This document shows positions 39,375 to 47,854 of a stretch of 64,000 bases of DNA, piece by piece. How positions within the stretch are numbered: the first letter of the stretch is position 1; the number at the start of each line of letters is the position of its first letter. The DNA is from Streptomyces xanthophaeus (GTDB lineage Bacteria; Actinomycetota; Actinomycetes; Streptomycetales; Streptomycetaceae). The notes below the pieces were generated by a model that was not told where the DNA came from, did no database searches, and saw only the letters and a list, made by a program, of their open reading frames with translations. Position numbers and translations under genes: made by a program. The stretch spans positions 2,790,001 to 2,854,000 of the forward strand of contig NZ_CP076543.1 in assembly GCF_030440515.1 (NCBI RefSeq), read 5' to 3'.

Positions 39375-42300
39375 CTAGCTTTCGTCGTCGGGTCGGGCAG
39401 GGTGCGCCGACTCGACGATCTCCACGTAGCTTGCATCAAGCTCTGGCCCGAGCAGTGCAAGCGCGGTCAGTCTGCGCGCGAGCGTGGTGAAAGTGCGGGC
39501 CTCCGCTGCGATTAGGTCGCGACCAAGGGCGCGCTTGTCCCGGTAGCTAAGCCACTTGCGCAGTACTTGGAAGCCGCCGATCTTGAAATCCCAGGCTGCC
39601 CCAGGAACCCCGCGCCATCGAACGTCATCATTGAGGTAGATGTCGAGCACCTGCTCACCAAGGACGTCCCGCTCCTCGTTCGTCAGCCCGTCGGTGTCAG
39701 AGGCGGCTCGTTCGCGAAGGTCGTACTTGCCAGCGCCTGGCATAACTTTGCCTGGCTGGACGATGCCCCACCCAGCGGTGACAGCCAGGTCCCCATTGCC
39801 AGGATTCAGGGGGTTGCCATCAGTGCGCTCAATGGCGGCGACCGTACGCAGGTACGAGTCACGAGGGTGAGTCGCAGCGACTACTGCGTCCGGGTTGAGC
39901 AAAGCCGCTACTCGCTCCCCAAGGACAGCCGATTCATAGAGCTTCTCCTTAGTGTTGGGGAATGGGATGCGGGGCCAGGCGGAACGCACTGCCTCCCCAT
40001 TCTGCTCAACATAGAGGGGAGAGAATCCGATTGCGAGCGCATGCAGCCACACAAGCGACGCGCTGTCCTTGTTCTCCTCAGCGTCATCGATACCAAGCCG
40101 CTTCAGGTAGCCCATCGCCCAATCTGAGAGATTCGGCCTCCAATCAACAACCGACTTCTCGGCATCGAGATCAAATAGTGCCGGAGGGCCGTCGTCGACC
40201 TTTACCGGTCCGGCCGAAAGCCAGAACGGAATGGCGTATGCGTCGGTGAACAGCACCTTCTGATCCACCAAGCAGTCAGACAGATGAACTGCCGCACCGT
40301 CGAGCGCCCGAGGGGCGCGGCGGCGCACGAGTAGGAACCGAGACGCAGTCTCTGCAGCAGCTACTAGCGTTGAGCGTGATTCGTTCCACAGTTTCGCTTC
40401 GGTCTCGACATAGGCGTAGCGCATGTCGAGCGGTCGAAACTGGAATCGCTGGATGCATTGCTCGTCGAACGGCCGCTGTTCCATTAGGCGCTTCCGAACC
40501 TTCTCAGGGTCGAAGCGCGAAAACTTGCTGGCCAGCCTTGGGTCGATCTGCGATAGCGGGACGTTGGGGTCCAGATAGGTCCTCATACGGGCGGCCAGGG
40601 CCTCCCGGTCATTATCGATCAAGGCGAATTGACGGTTCTCGTTCAGGCCGAGCATCGGATCCTCGGCGCACAGCTCGTTTACAGCTGGCCAGTCGGCGTA
40701 TCCCTGGCGCGGAGTCCAGCGCAAGAGACGAAACCAGTTGGATTGGTCCGGAGTGAGCGTTTCATAACGTGGCCCGACATCAGGATCGCTGGTGACAGCG
40801 GTGAGTTGTTCCCGCTTGTCTTGCCCCCAAAAATCGCGATAGCGGACGACTGCCGAAGCATCGTCGTGATCTGTAGCGCGGACAAGCATGCCGATGGCCA
40901 CGCCGCGCGTAATGCCCGCTGGATTCAGTCGCGTACTGAAGATGGACGGGTCAGGTTCCCCATCGGGGGTCTTCTTGCCGGTTTCACGACTGTCGCCATT
41001 CAGGTGATCAATGGTGATGTCATCGAATTTGGCCAGCAGTCGTTCTCGCATGACAACGGATGATGGATCGCCGAGCCAAGATGAATTACTTACGAAGCAA
41101 ATGATGCCCTTTCCGGTTTGCTCAGCGATGCGCCGCTCGGCAACTCGAAAGAAACGAACGTACAGGTCATCTAGCTTATTCTTGGTTACGTCCCATCTCT
41201 TGGTCAGCCCAACCTTATAGGGCTCAACAAGACCGCCTTCCTCGTTTCCCGAGACGCCAGCGAATCCGTTATAAGGAGGATTACCCAGGACGACCAAGAT
41301 GCGTTGATCACGCTTTATCGCATGGGCTGCTTCGCGTTCGGCCGTGAACTCGGGGAACGGAAGTGTCGGATGATTGCCATTTTCAACCCACCCGGTCAGA
41401 GCGTTCGTCAGGTACACACTGGCGCGCTCCCCGGTCTTGGCGTCGAGCGGAACGCCCAGGCGCTGCAACGCAATCCCGATCTTCAGATGCGCGATAACGA
41501 ACGGCGCGGGCAAGAGTTCGAACCCGTGGATGCGAGACAGAGCTGCCTGCTTGACCTCTGCAGCGACAAGCCCGTCGTCGCCTTGGGCTCTCAGAGTGGT
41601 CACGATCTTGTCGAGGACAGCTGTCAGGTAAGAGCCGGTGCCGGTACACGGATCCAGCACGTGGACACTCGGATCAGCAAGGCCGAGAGGAAGACCCATC
41701 TGCGTTTGTAGAGCCTGGTGGACTCGGTCGACCATGTAGTGCACGACCTCAGGAGGCGTATACCAGACGCCGAGCTCGCGACGGAGCTCGGGATCGTAGG
41801 CCTGAAGGAACGGCTCGTAGAAGTACTGAACCGCCTCAGCTGCCTCGAAGCGCTGGAAGAACAGCTTGCGGTCCACACGCGAGAGAACTTCGTCCGTCCA
41901 GTCAAGTACCTCATCGAGTCCCGCCGGCAGGTTCGTTGGCGTGGCCAGCTGCTGAAACAGCACACGAACCATCGGGACGGAAAGCGTCCATTGAGCCTGA
42001 CGCCAGGTGAAGCGGTTAGTACTCTGCTCCGACTGCCGCTCCGACCAGAATGCCCACGAAGCGAAGACACCGTAGAACAGTGTCTGTACGAGCGCCGAGC
42101 GAAAGAAGTGGTCCCCATCCTCGCCTTCAAAGCGCAAGCCGAGAGCTTCCTCCATGGCGCTGCGAAGGGTTGCAAGGGCATCGACGTCGCCGACCTCCTC
42201 GACCCGAGTCAGTCCGGTGCGGGCGTAGGCGGCCAAGAACCAAGCAACGTCGGCAGGGGCACTCAGCGGCGCGTCACCCTGCAACGCGCGCTTGAGGTAG

Positions 42301-42812
42301 TCGGCGAAGCTAGCCCCTCTTGCCTGTTCAGCCTCTTTAGGGTCAAGCGCCCAAAACGAATCCTCGTCTGACGCCAGAGTGAAACGTTCACCCGTCTGGG
42401 GCTCGCCATTCGAGTCAAGGCCAACGACCAGAAAATCGCGGTAGGTGCAGACTAGAACCTTGCCGTAGCGTTCCAGGTATCGCCTGACCTGGCCGGATCG
42501 TGCGACTCGAACAACATCCTGCGCAGCCCCTTTAACCTCCATGACTCCGCGCTCTGGCGCTCGCGAAAACAGCGCAGTGTCACCGGCCTCGGAAACCGCT
42601 TGGCGCGCAACGAAGAGCCCACCGTCGGGGATCCCTGCTCCGCGGTTCTTCGTGGTCAAGACACAGGTGACTGCTGGCGATAGCTTGTTGCCGACATCGT
42701 TCAGGAGCGCTTCCAGCTGCCCGTAATACGAGGTTTCCGGAACCGCCTCCCCGGTCGAGTGGATGGCCTGCAGCCGTTCGAGGTATGTGCGTAGAGTGAC
42801 CACGTGCAACAT
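39375..42812 (-). CDS. Helicase-less type ISP/IIG restriction-modification enzyme
   Basis: The single 1145-residue polypeptide combines nuclease, N6-adenine methyltransferase and target recognition. The N-terminus has a PD-(D/E)xK pattern: Asp63 (GIPDGGLFV) and Glu92-x-Lys94 (VMEVKG). A helical connector follows. The methyltransferase has motif X (GVWYTPPEVV, 348-357), motif I (DPCTGTGSY, 387-395) and motif IV NPPY (511-514). The C-terminal half resembles the LlaBIII-type specificity domain (QRFQFRPLDMRYAYVE). The SF2 helicase of true ISP enzymes such as LlaGI is missing, so cleavage would be type IIG-like. The ATG at 42812 was chosen because an earlier GTG (42857) lies in IS sequence. Confidence 0.85.
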   Translation of the reverse strand: MLHVVTLRTYLERLQAIHSTGEAVPETSYYGQLEALLNDVGNKLSPAVTCVLTTKNRGAGIPDGGLFVARQAVSEAGDTALFSRAPERGVMEVKGAAQDVVRVARSGQVRRYLERYGKVLVCTYRDFLVVGLDSNGEPQTGERFTLASDEDSFWALDPKEAEQARGASFADYLKRALQGDAPLSAPADVAWFLAAYARTGLTRVEEVGDVDALATLRSAMEEALGLRFEGEDGDHFFRSALVQTLFYGVFASWAFWSERQSEQSTNRFTWRQAQWTLSVPMVRVLFQQLATPTNLPAGLDEVLDWTDEVLSRVDRKLFFQRFEAAEAVQYFYEPFLQAYDPELRRELGVWYTPPEVVHYMVDRVHQALQTQMGLPLGLADPSVHVLDPCTGTGSYLTAVLDKIVTTLRAQGDDGLVAAEVKQAALSRIHGFELLPAPFVIAHLKIGIALQRLGVPLDAKTGERASVYLTNALTGWVENGNHPTLPFPEFTAEREAAHAIKRDQRILVVLGNPPYNGFAGVSGNEEGGLVEPYKVGLTKRWDVTKNKLDDLYVRFFRVAERRIAEQTGKGIICFVSNSSWLGDPSSVVMRERLLAKFDDITIDHLNGDSRETGKKTPDGEPDPSIFSTRLNPAGITRGVAIGMLVRATDHDDASAVVRYRDFWGQDKREQLTAVTSDPDVGPRYETLTPDQSNWFRLLRWTPRQGYADWPAVNELCAEDPMLGLNENRQFALIDNDREALAARMRTYLDPNVPLSQIDPRLASKFSRFDPEKVRKRLMEQRPFDEQCIQRFQFRPLDMRYAYVETEAKLWNESRSTLVAAAETASRFLLVRRRAPRALDGAAVHLSDCLVDQKVLFTDAYAIPFWLSAGPVKVDDGPPALFDLDAEKSVVDWRPNLSDWAMGYLKRLGIDDAEENKDSASLVWLHALAIGFSPLYVEQNGEAVRSAWPRIPFPNTKEKLYESAVLGERVAALLNPDAVVAATHPRDSYLRTVAAIERTDGNPLNPGNGDLAVTAGWGIVQPGKVMPGAGKYDLRERAASDTDGLTNEERDVLGEQVLDIYLNDDVRWRGVPGAAWDFKIGGFQVLRKWLSYRDKRALGRDLIAAEARTFTTLARRLTALALLGPELDASYVEIVESAHPARPDDES

Positions 42813-42831
42813 CGTATGACCATCCGCAGCG

Positions 42832-43607
42832 TCACGGCAGGGTGTACAGGAGCCCACTCTCAGATCGGTTGATGCAGCGTTCGACGGTGTTCCGTTGCTT
42901 GTAGGCCTCGCGGTCGAAGCCGGGCGGGCGGCCGCCGTGACGGCCTCGCCGTTGGCGGTGGCCCATCTGGTCGGACGGCTGCGGGATGACCGCGCGGATT
43001 CCCCGGCGTCGCAGATGGGCCCGGATGGCGCGTGAGGAGTACCTGCGGTCGGCCAGAACTGCGTTGGGCCTGGTCCGGGGCCTGCCCGGGCCGGTGCGGG
43101 GCACGCGGATACGGTCCATCACCGTCTCGAAGGCCGGTGCGTCACCGGCCTGGCCTGCGGTGACGGTGAAGGCCAGAGGTCGGGCTCGGCCGTCGGCCGC
43201 CAGGTGGACCTTGGTGCTCAGGCCTCCGCGGGAGCGTCCGAGTGCGTGGTCGGCTGGCTCTTGGCGTCCCGCCGCCCCTTTTTGAGTGCTCCGGCGGCGT
43301 GCTGGTGGGCCCGGATGACGGTCGAGTCGACCGAGACGGTCCAGTCGATGTCGTCGGCGGCGTCCGCCGCGGCCAGGACCGAGGCCAGGATCCGTTCCCA
43401 GGTGCCGTCGACAGCCCATCTGGCCAACCGTTTGTGAGCGGTCTGGAACGGGCCGAGCTCGCCTGGCAGGTCACGCCAGGGCGAGTTGGTGCGGTACTTC
43501 CAGGCGATGGCCTCAAGGGTGCGACGGTGGTCGGCCCATCATCGTCCACGGACCGGATCGGCCGGCATCAGCGGCTCGATCCGGTCCCACATCGCATCAG
43601 TGATCAC
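42832..43607 (-). pseudogene. IS5-family transposase, truncated and with nonsense codon
   Basis: The sequence has the two-frame layout of the IS427-like group. The first frame starts at GTG 43607 (VITDAMWDRIEPLMPADPVRGR) and shifts at the AAAAAG slippery site (43278-43283) into the second, with GRSRGGLSTKVHLAADG and ADRRYSSRAIRAHLRRRG. The shift may be programmed. Two lesions are not: TGA at 43539-43541 breaks the first frame, and the C-terminus stops abruptly after NTVERCINR (about 42865), losing roughly the last 30 residues including the end of the DDE domain. It cannot be active. Confidence 0.85.
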
Positions 43608-43663
43608 TAATCGGACAGACACATCCGATCAACTGACCAACCCATCAAAGAGACACGCGCTAG
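42865..43663 (-). mobile_element. IS5-family element, right part
   Basis: The segment runs from the transposase truncation point to an intact end ending in CTAG at 43663. The missing left end is not next to it; a matching inverted end lies 3.6 kb away, on the other side of the restriction gene. Confidence 0.75.
43645..43663 (-). repeat. IS right inverted repeat with CTAG
   Basis: Read on the minus strand this is CTAGCGCGTGTCTCTTTGA, the terminal repeat upstream of the transposase start. It matches the distant left end in 17 of 19 positions. Confidence 0.75.
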
Positions 43664-43816
43664 CTGCCTGACAACCGTGACATACGTGCTCGGACGGCAA
43701 GGGCCATCAGCGGCCATTCGAGGAAGGTCGGGGCACATCGGAGACTGGTCCCACCGTTGCCCGGATTACTTCGGGACGATGCTGTCCCCCACCAGGTACC
43801 GCTGTCTCCACAGACC

Positions 43817-44884
43817 TCATGGGTACCCCAGGGTGTTGAGATTGGACGTAACCACCGCTAGGTGATGCGAAGTTGCCCACGCCCGCCACTCCGTACCACC
43901 ACCGGCCTTAGACCTCTGCCGCATGGCGCACTCCTTTAGACGTGCATCGCCCCATGAAGTTCGCGCCCCTGTCGAGGGCCTGTATGAGGACGCGACCAGG
44001 TCAGCGCTCAGTGTGAAGAAGTCATCATTGCCGGAGCGGATTCGCGGGTAGACGAAGACCTGCCAGTCGTCCGGTGTCGTGTAGCGCATGTTGGGGTGCG
44101 GCGTTCCACGGGACTTCTCCGGCATCCGGGGATGCGTCACACCGAAATCTCCGAAGTCTGGCGAACTCCCACGGTATCCGCTCAAGACACGCCGCCAGAG
44201 CTGCGCATCACGCCTGGCTACCGGCGTCGCCCGACCCCTCGGGAACCCCGTCAGGTTGGCAGGGAACGCTCCGGCAGCAACACACTCCCGCCGCCAGCGC
44301 CACGGAGAGAGCGCCGTAAGCGCGGCCAACGCACGGTCGGCCAAGCGATCTCTTACGGCGCTGGAATCCACCGGCCCAGCGTCAATGAGCAGGTCGACCT
44401 CTTCCGGATCCAGGTGAAGCATCCGAAGCAGCCACCGGATCTTTCCGTGATCAGGAAGGCACTCCGGCATGTCCGCGGCACCGGACACACGCAGGCAGAC
44501 GCCACTCTGATGCGAAGCGACCGCCTGTGAAGCCTCAGCCAAGACATCTCGCGAATCCGTATACCGAACGACCGGGCACATCACCACGCCACGGAGGCCG
44601 AGAGACTCGCTGAGGCGGGCCATGGGGCCACCAGCCTTGCCCTCAAGGACTCGTGCCGTTGGCAGGGCACCGCTGTCCACAGTCAGGACAGCGCCCTTCG
44701 GCACCGCATTCATCGCCCGGTCGCAGAAGGTCTCCAGTACATCCCACACGTCTGGGTTAGGGACCAGCTCCATGACGGGGCGGATGCATGAGCGAACCGC
44801 CGGCGTGACGTGCGCCAGGGCCGAGAACTCCCCCGCCTTGCCCTTGAGTATCGGGACGTATGCCAACGGCTTCCCCCAGCGCAC
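43817..44884 (-). CDS. Beta family protein (homologue of phage P4 Beta)
   Basis: The 355-residue protein starts LAYVPILKGKAGEFSALAHV, typical of the Beta_protein family. It continues with RPVMELVP, an LDPEEVDLLIDAG segment and the C-terminal WRAWATSHHLAVV. In satellite phage P4, beta neighbours gop and cII; Beta counters Gop killing, and gop-beta-cll acts as an antiphage locus. No gop or cII homologue is visible here, so it may work alone, with a partner elsewhere, or be a leftover. No membrane segment is seen. The GTG start at 44884 has only a weak ribosome-binding site. Confidence 0.75.
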   Translation of the reverse strand: MRWGKPLAYVPILKGKAGEFSALAHVTPAVRSCIRPVMELVPNPDVWDVLETFCDRAMNAVPKGAVLTVDSGALPTARVLEGKAGGPMARLSESLGLRGVVMCPVVRYTDSRDVLAEASQAVASHQSGVCLRVSGAADMPECLPDHGKIRWLLRMLHLDPEEVDLLIDAGPVDSSAVRDRLADRALAALTALSPWRWRRECVAAGAFPANLTGFPRGRATPVARRDAQLWRRVLSGYRGSSPDFGDFGVTHPRMPEKSRGTPHPNMRYTTPDDWQVFVYPRIRSGNDDFFTLSADLVASSYRPSTGARTSWGDARLKECAMRQRSKAGGGTEWRAWATSHHLAVVTSNLNTLGYP

Positions 44885-45126
44885 TCAGCACCAGCCAATG
44901 GATGTCTCGCTCACTCCAATGAGTGTGACGAGAACCCGCCATCTCAGATAGGGACACAAATGAGCCGCAAGGCTGATTCTCACCCAAGCGAGATGGCTCG
45001 GGGGATGCACGGCTACCGCAGGCTGAGACGGAAGATCGTGTGAGGGCGCGTGAGAAGTCCAGCGGGCAAGGGGCCGGCTGGCATTTACGCAGGTAGACGG
45101 CACAATCACGTCTCTCCTGATCATGC

Positions 45127-45172
45127 CCTCCGGAGCCGTGTGCGCAGGTTCGAATCCTGCCGGGGGCACTTC
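45127..45172 (+). other. attR of the tRNA-Arg island
   Basis: A perfect 46-bp copy of the tRNA-Arg 3' portion. The 5' half of a tRNA is absent, so this is not a functional tRNA gene. Confidence 0.9.
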
Positions 45173-45554
45173 GCAGGAAGTGCCCAAAGACCCCGCCATC
45201 AGCGCCTTCGCTGAGACGGGGTCTTCGCGTATGCGCAGCCAACTGCCGCTCTGTGCAGCCGGACAGCAGACCCTGCGGCCTGTTCGCGGCCCGGACTCCG
45301 CCGCAACCGCGCAGGCCGGCCCCGCACATGACACGACCCCGGCAGGACCGTCGGTCGCCGCGGATCCACATGGCCCCGGAGCGCGCAAAGACCTGCTCGG
45401 CCGTGGCCGCGGGCCGCCCGTCGGCCCGGAGATGATCATGACCTTCGGTAACGCCTTACCGTGGGCCGCGACCAAGCGCTTACGCGCAAGTAACAACGGC
45501 GGCCGTCAGCCGCCGAGGGGAACGCGGCCCCTGGGGCCGCGTCGTAGGGAACGC
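45173..45554. other. Junction between attR and the toxin gene, with tandem hairpins
   Basis: The stretch begins with the displaced original tRNA terminator. It ends with two hairpins just before the toxin start: one around CGGCGG/CCGCCG near 45516-45535, and a perfect 10-bp palindrome with arms ACGCGGCCCC and GGGGCCGCGT (45522-45531, 45533-45542). They overlap and could be alternative structures. The second ends a few bases before the TAGGGA ribosome-binding site. The middle has no supported gene. Confidence 0.55.
45188..45225 (+). terminator. Displaced original terminator of tRNA-Arg
   Basis: Arms AGACCCCG...ATCAGCG and CGCTGAG...CGGGGTCT form a stable hairpin 16 bases past attR. Before insertion it would have stood directly behind the tRNA. 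Confidence 0.8.
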
Positions 45555-47360
45555 ATGTTTCAGCACGTCAAACAGAAGATCGTCATACTCCTCACCGTCA
45601 TGTGCCTGACGGTGGGGGCGGCCGGAACGGCTGCGGCCGCGGATCCGCTCGACCGCCCGCCCACCCTGTTGGAGATCGCCGCCCGGGTATCGCAGTACGC
45701 GAAGTGCAAGAACCTTCCGCTGCTGGAACGACCCAAGTGCGCCAAGGAGTTCGCGCTCAAGTCCATCAAGGTCGGGCTCGCCCTGGGAGTGGTCCTCTAC
45801 ACGTTCAAGGATGCGATGGAGGACGACGAGCAGCCGGCGTTCGCCGAGATCACGAAGGAGGTGGCCGCCCTCCAGAAGCTGCAGCCGGAAATCCTGCTCC
45901 ACCCCACGGCGGAGACGGACCCGAAGAAGCGGCGGGAGGCGCTGGAGCAGTTCGTCAAGACGTTCAAGGCTGCCAAGCCGGCCGTGGATTCGCTGCGCAC
46001 CAAGCTGGAGCTGGCGGCGCGCGTCAGCGGGACCGCGAGCGATTCGGTCGAGATGCTCGCCTTCATGACCGCCGTCCAGTTCTTCCCGCCGGGCGAGGAT
46101 CGGCCGCCGGTCGTTGCCGACGGGTCGTTCGGCCGGTGGATCGACGACGTCCTCGGCGCCCTGGACCAGATCAACCGTGGTCTCGACGAGACGAACGCGG
46201 CCCTCGATGAGATGAACGGCATCATGGTCGATGTCAACAAGAGCATCGACGGCATGAACGAGGGCCTGAAGCAGGCCAACCGGGGGATGACGCAGCTCAA
46301 CGAGGGCGTCGGCCAGATGAACCAGGGCATGGGGCAGATGACCACTGCCGTCGCCGGGTTCAACAAGGCCGCGGACAAGATCCTCGCCGTACCGGACATC
46401 AAGTTCGACTTCTCCCACGTTGCCGACCAGGTCGGTGCGCACCCCCAGTCGCCCGAGGAGCGCGCCGCCGAGAACCGCAGGGTGGGCATGGTGCTCGACC
46501 TGCTTCCCGGCATCAGCAGCGGCAAGGGCGTCGTGGAAGCCATCACCGGGAACGATCTGGCGACCGGTGAGCGCCTGGACACCATCGACCGGGTCGTGGG
46601 CGGGCTCGTCGTGCTGAAATGGCTCAAGACCGGCGGCACGCTCACGGCCGAGGCCATCCGGGCCGCCCGCAAGACCGAGAAGGTCGCCGGGTGCTTCAAC
46701 AGCTTCCCGGCCGGTACGCCGGTACTGATGGGTGACGGGGCCACCCGCCCCATCGAGCAGATCAAGGTCGGCGACACCGTCCTCGCCGCCGATCCCGAGA
46801 CGGGTGCCGGCGGCCCCCGCCGGGTCGACGGCACGATCTACACCCCCGACGACCGTGACTTCACCGGCATCACCGTCGGTCAGGGGGCGGGCTCCCTCAC
46901 CGCCACGGACCACCACCCGGTCTGGGTGGAGAACCGCAGGCAGTGGACGGACGCCGCCGACCTCAACTCCGGTGACACCCTCCGCACGCCGGACGGCACC
47001 GCCGTCGCGATCGACAAGGTCACGCACTGGAAGGAACTCCAGGGCGCGTACAACCTGACGGTCAACGACCTGCACACGTACTACGTGCTCGCGGGTGTCA
47101 CGCCGGTTCTGGTCCACAATTCCAATGGACTGTGCAGCAGGCCGGCCGCCATCGCGCAGGCCGCCGGCCTTTCGGTGAAGCAGGTGAAGGATGCGATCCA
47201 CAAGGTGAAGAACCAGGCGGCGTGGCGCGGAATCGGCGGCAACAGGAACCCGGACATGCTCGTCGACCCCAAGACCGGAGAGGTCTACCCCCAGATGCCC
47301 GACGGTTCTCCGGGTGACAGCATCGGCAACATCTTCGACCACATCCCGGGCCGGTCGTGA
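45555..47360 (+). CDS. Secreted polymorphic toxin: coiled coil, pretoxin-TG, Hint, C-terminal toxin
   Basis: The 601-residue protein has a signal peptide (hydrophobic 8-28). A heptad-like coiled coil with repeated Met/Asn/Gly (IDGMNEGLKQANRGMTQLNE) spans about 204-277. A pretoxin-TG-like segment (GVVEAITGNDLATGERLDTI) follows at about 315-355. A Hint autoprotease domain runs from Cys380 (CFNSFPAGTPV) through ATDHHPVWVE to VHN at 520-522. The last 79 residues are the likely toxin, with RNPDMLVDPKTGEVYP and GDSIGNIFDHIPGR; this looks like a nuclease toxin, but I cannot name the family. The ATG follows TAGGGA. The stop overlaps the next gene by four bases (GTGA). Confidence 0.85.
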   Translation: MFQHVKQKIVILLTVMCLTVGAAGTAAAADPLDRPPTLLEIAARVSQYAKCKNLPLLERPKCAKEFALKSIKVGLALGVVLYTFKDAMEDDEQPAFAEITKEVAALQKLQPEILLHPTAETDPKKRREALEQFVKTFKAAKPAVDSLRTKLELAARVSGTASDSVEMLAFMTAVQFFPPGEDRPPVVADGSFGRWIDDVLGALDQINRGLDETNAALDEMNGIMVDVNKSIDGMNEGLKQANRGMTQLNEGVGQMNQGMGQMTTAVAGFNKAADKILAVPDIKFDFSHVADQVGAHPQSPEERAAENRRVGMVLDLLPGISSGKGVVEAITGNDLATGERLDTIDRVVGGLVVLKWLKTGGTLTAEAIRAARKTEKVAGCFNSFPAGTPVLMGDGATRPIEQIKVGDTVLAADPETGAGGPRRVDGTIYTPDDRDFTGITVGQGAGSLTATDHHPVWVENRRQWTDAADLNSGDTLRTPDGTAVAIDKVTHWKELQGAYNLTVNDLHTYYVLAGVTPVLVHNSNGLCSRPAAIAQAAGLSVKQVKDAIHKVKNQAAWRGIGGNRNPDMLVDPKTGEVYPQMPDGSPGDSIGNIFDHIPGRS

Positions 47361-47749
47361 TCGAGGACCTCGGCGACCGCTGGCGCATCGGACTGCGGGG
47401 GAGCCCGGTGCTGGCCGTCTCCCGTACGGAGACGGCCCTCTCGGTGACGTTCGCCGACGAGGTGGTGCTCACGGTCGCCGGCCCCTTACTCCTGACGGAC
47501 GGGCCGGCCACCGCTCCGGGGGCCGTAGCGGTTGCCGGTGAAGAGTGGGGCCGACTCGTCGGGGCCACCGTCCTGTCGTCGATCGTCTTCAAGTCCGGCT
47601 CCCTGCGCCTGGTGTTCAGTACGGGCCATCACCTGAACGTGCGGGGCGCGGAACCCGGAATGGAGGCGTCCCTGCGGCAGCCCGGAGTGTTCCGCTGGTC
47701 GAACCGTCAAGGGGTCAGCGCCATGGAGACCCTCGGGGCGCAGGACTAG
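47357..47749 (+). CDS. Probable immunity protein for the upstream toxin (DUF6188-like)
   Basis: The 130-residue cytosolic protein starts at GTG overlapping the toxin stop, so both are made from one transcript. The sequence is beta-rich with EEWGRLVGATVLSSIVFKSG and LRLVFSTGHHLNVRG, resembling small Streptomyces proteins of the DUF6188 type often found beside toxins. The coupling and size argue that it protects the producer and its kin. The specific pairing is inferred from position. Confidence 0.75.
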   Translation: MIEDLGDRWRIGLRGSPVLAVSRTETALSVTFADEVVLTVAGPLLLTDGPATAPGAVAVAGEEWGRLVGATVLSSIVFKSGSLRLVFSTGHHLNVRGAEPGMEASLRQPGVFRWSNRQGVSAMETLGAQD

Positions 47750-47854
47750 GAGCGCTGCGTCTTGGCCAGCGGGACAAAGCCGGTACGCACGGAGGGCCTG
47801 CAACCTCTCACGGTTGCGGGCCCTCATCGCGCCGCTCAGGTCCCGAACCGGCCT

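Larger units (their letters stand above)
37571..45172 (+). mobile_element. 7.6-kb genomic island integrated in tRNA-Arg(CCG)
   Basis: The boundaries are the 46-bp direct repeats. Both ends carry a tRNA terminator: the original one now lies just beyond attR (45188-45225) and a replacement lies inside attL (37667-37702), as expected after site-specific insertion that keeps the tRNA intact. G+C and codon use are lower than in the flanks. The cargo is a hypothetical gene, a broken winged-helix-like gene, a type ISP/IIG restriction-methylation gene, an IS5 relic and a P4 Beta homologue. No integrase, excisionase or replication gene is visible, so it is either a satellite mobilised in trans or a deletion remnant. 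Confidence 0.85.

Noticed and set aside
43278..43283. Frameshift in the transposase as evidence of decay
   Set aside because: The AAAAAG site is where this IS group normally uses programmed frameshifting; only the TGA and the C-terminal truncation are counted as damage.
43664..43816. Possible small gene between the IS right end and the Beta gene
   Set aside because: Open frames exist on both strands, but none has a ribosome-binding site or recognisable content.
44959..45043. 28-codon frame starting MSRKADSHPSEM next to attR
   Set aside because: Too short, without family resemblance, and lying just upstream of the Beta gene on the other strand, where a promoter is expected.
45127..45172. Second tRNA-Arg gene
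   Set aside because: Only the 3' part is present; the acceptor 5' strand and D-arm are missing. It is the attR copy.
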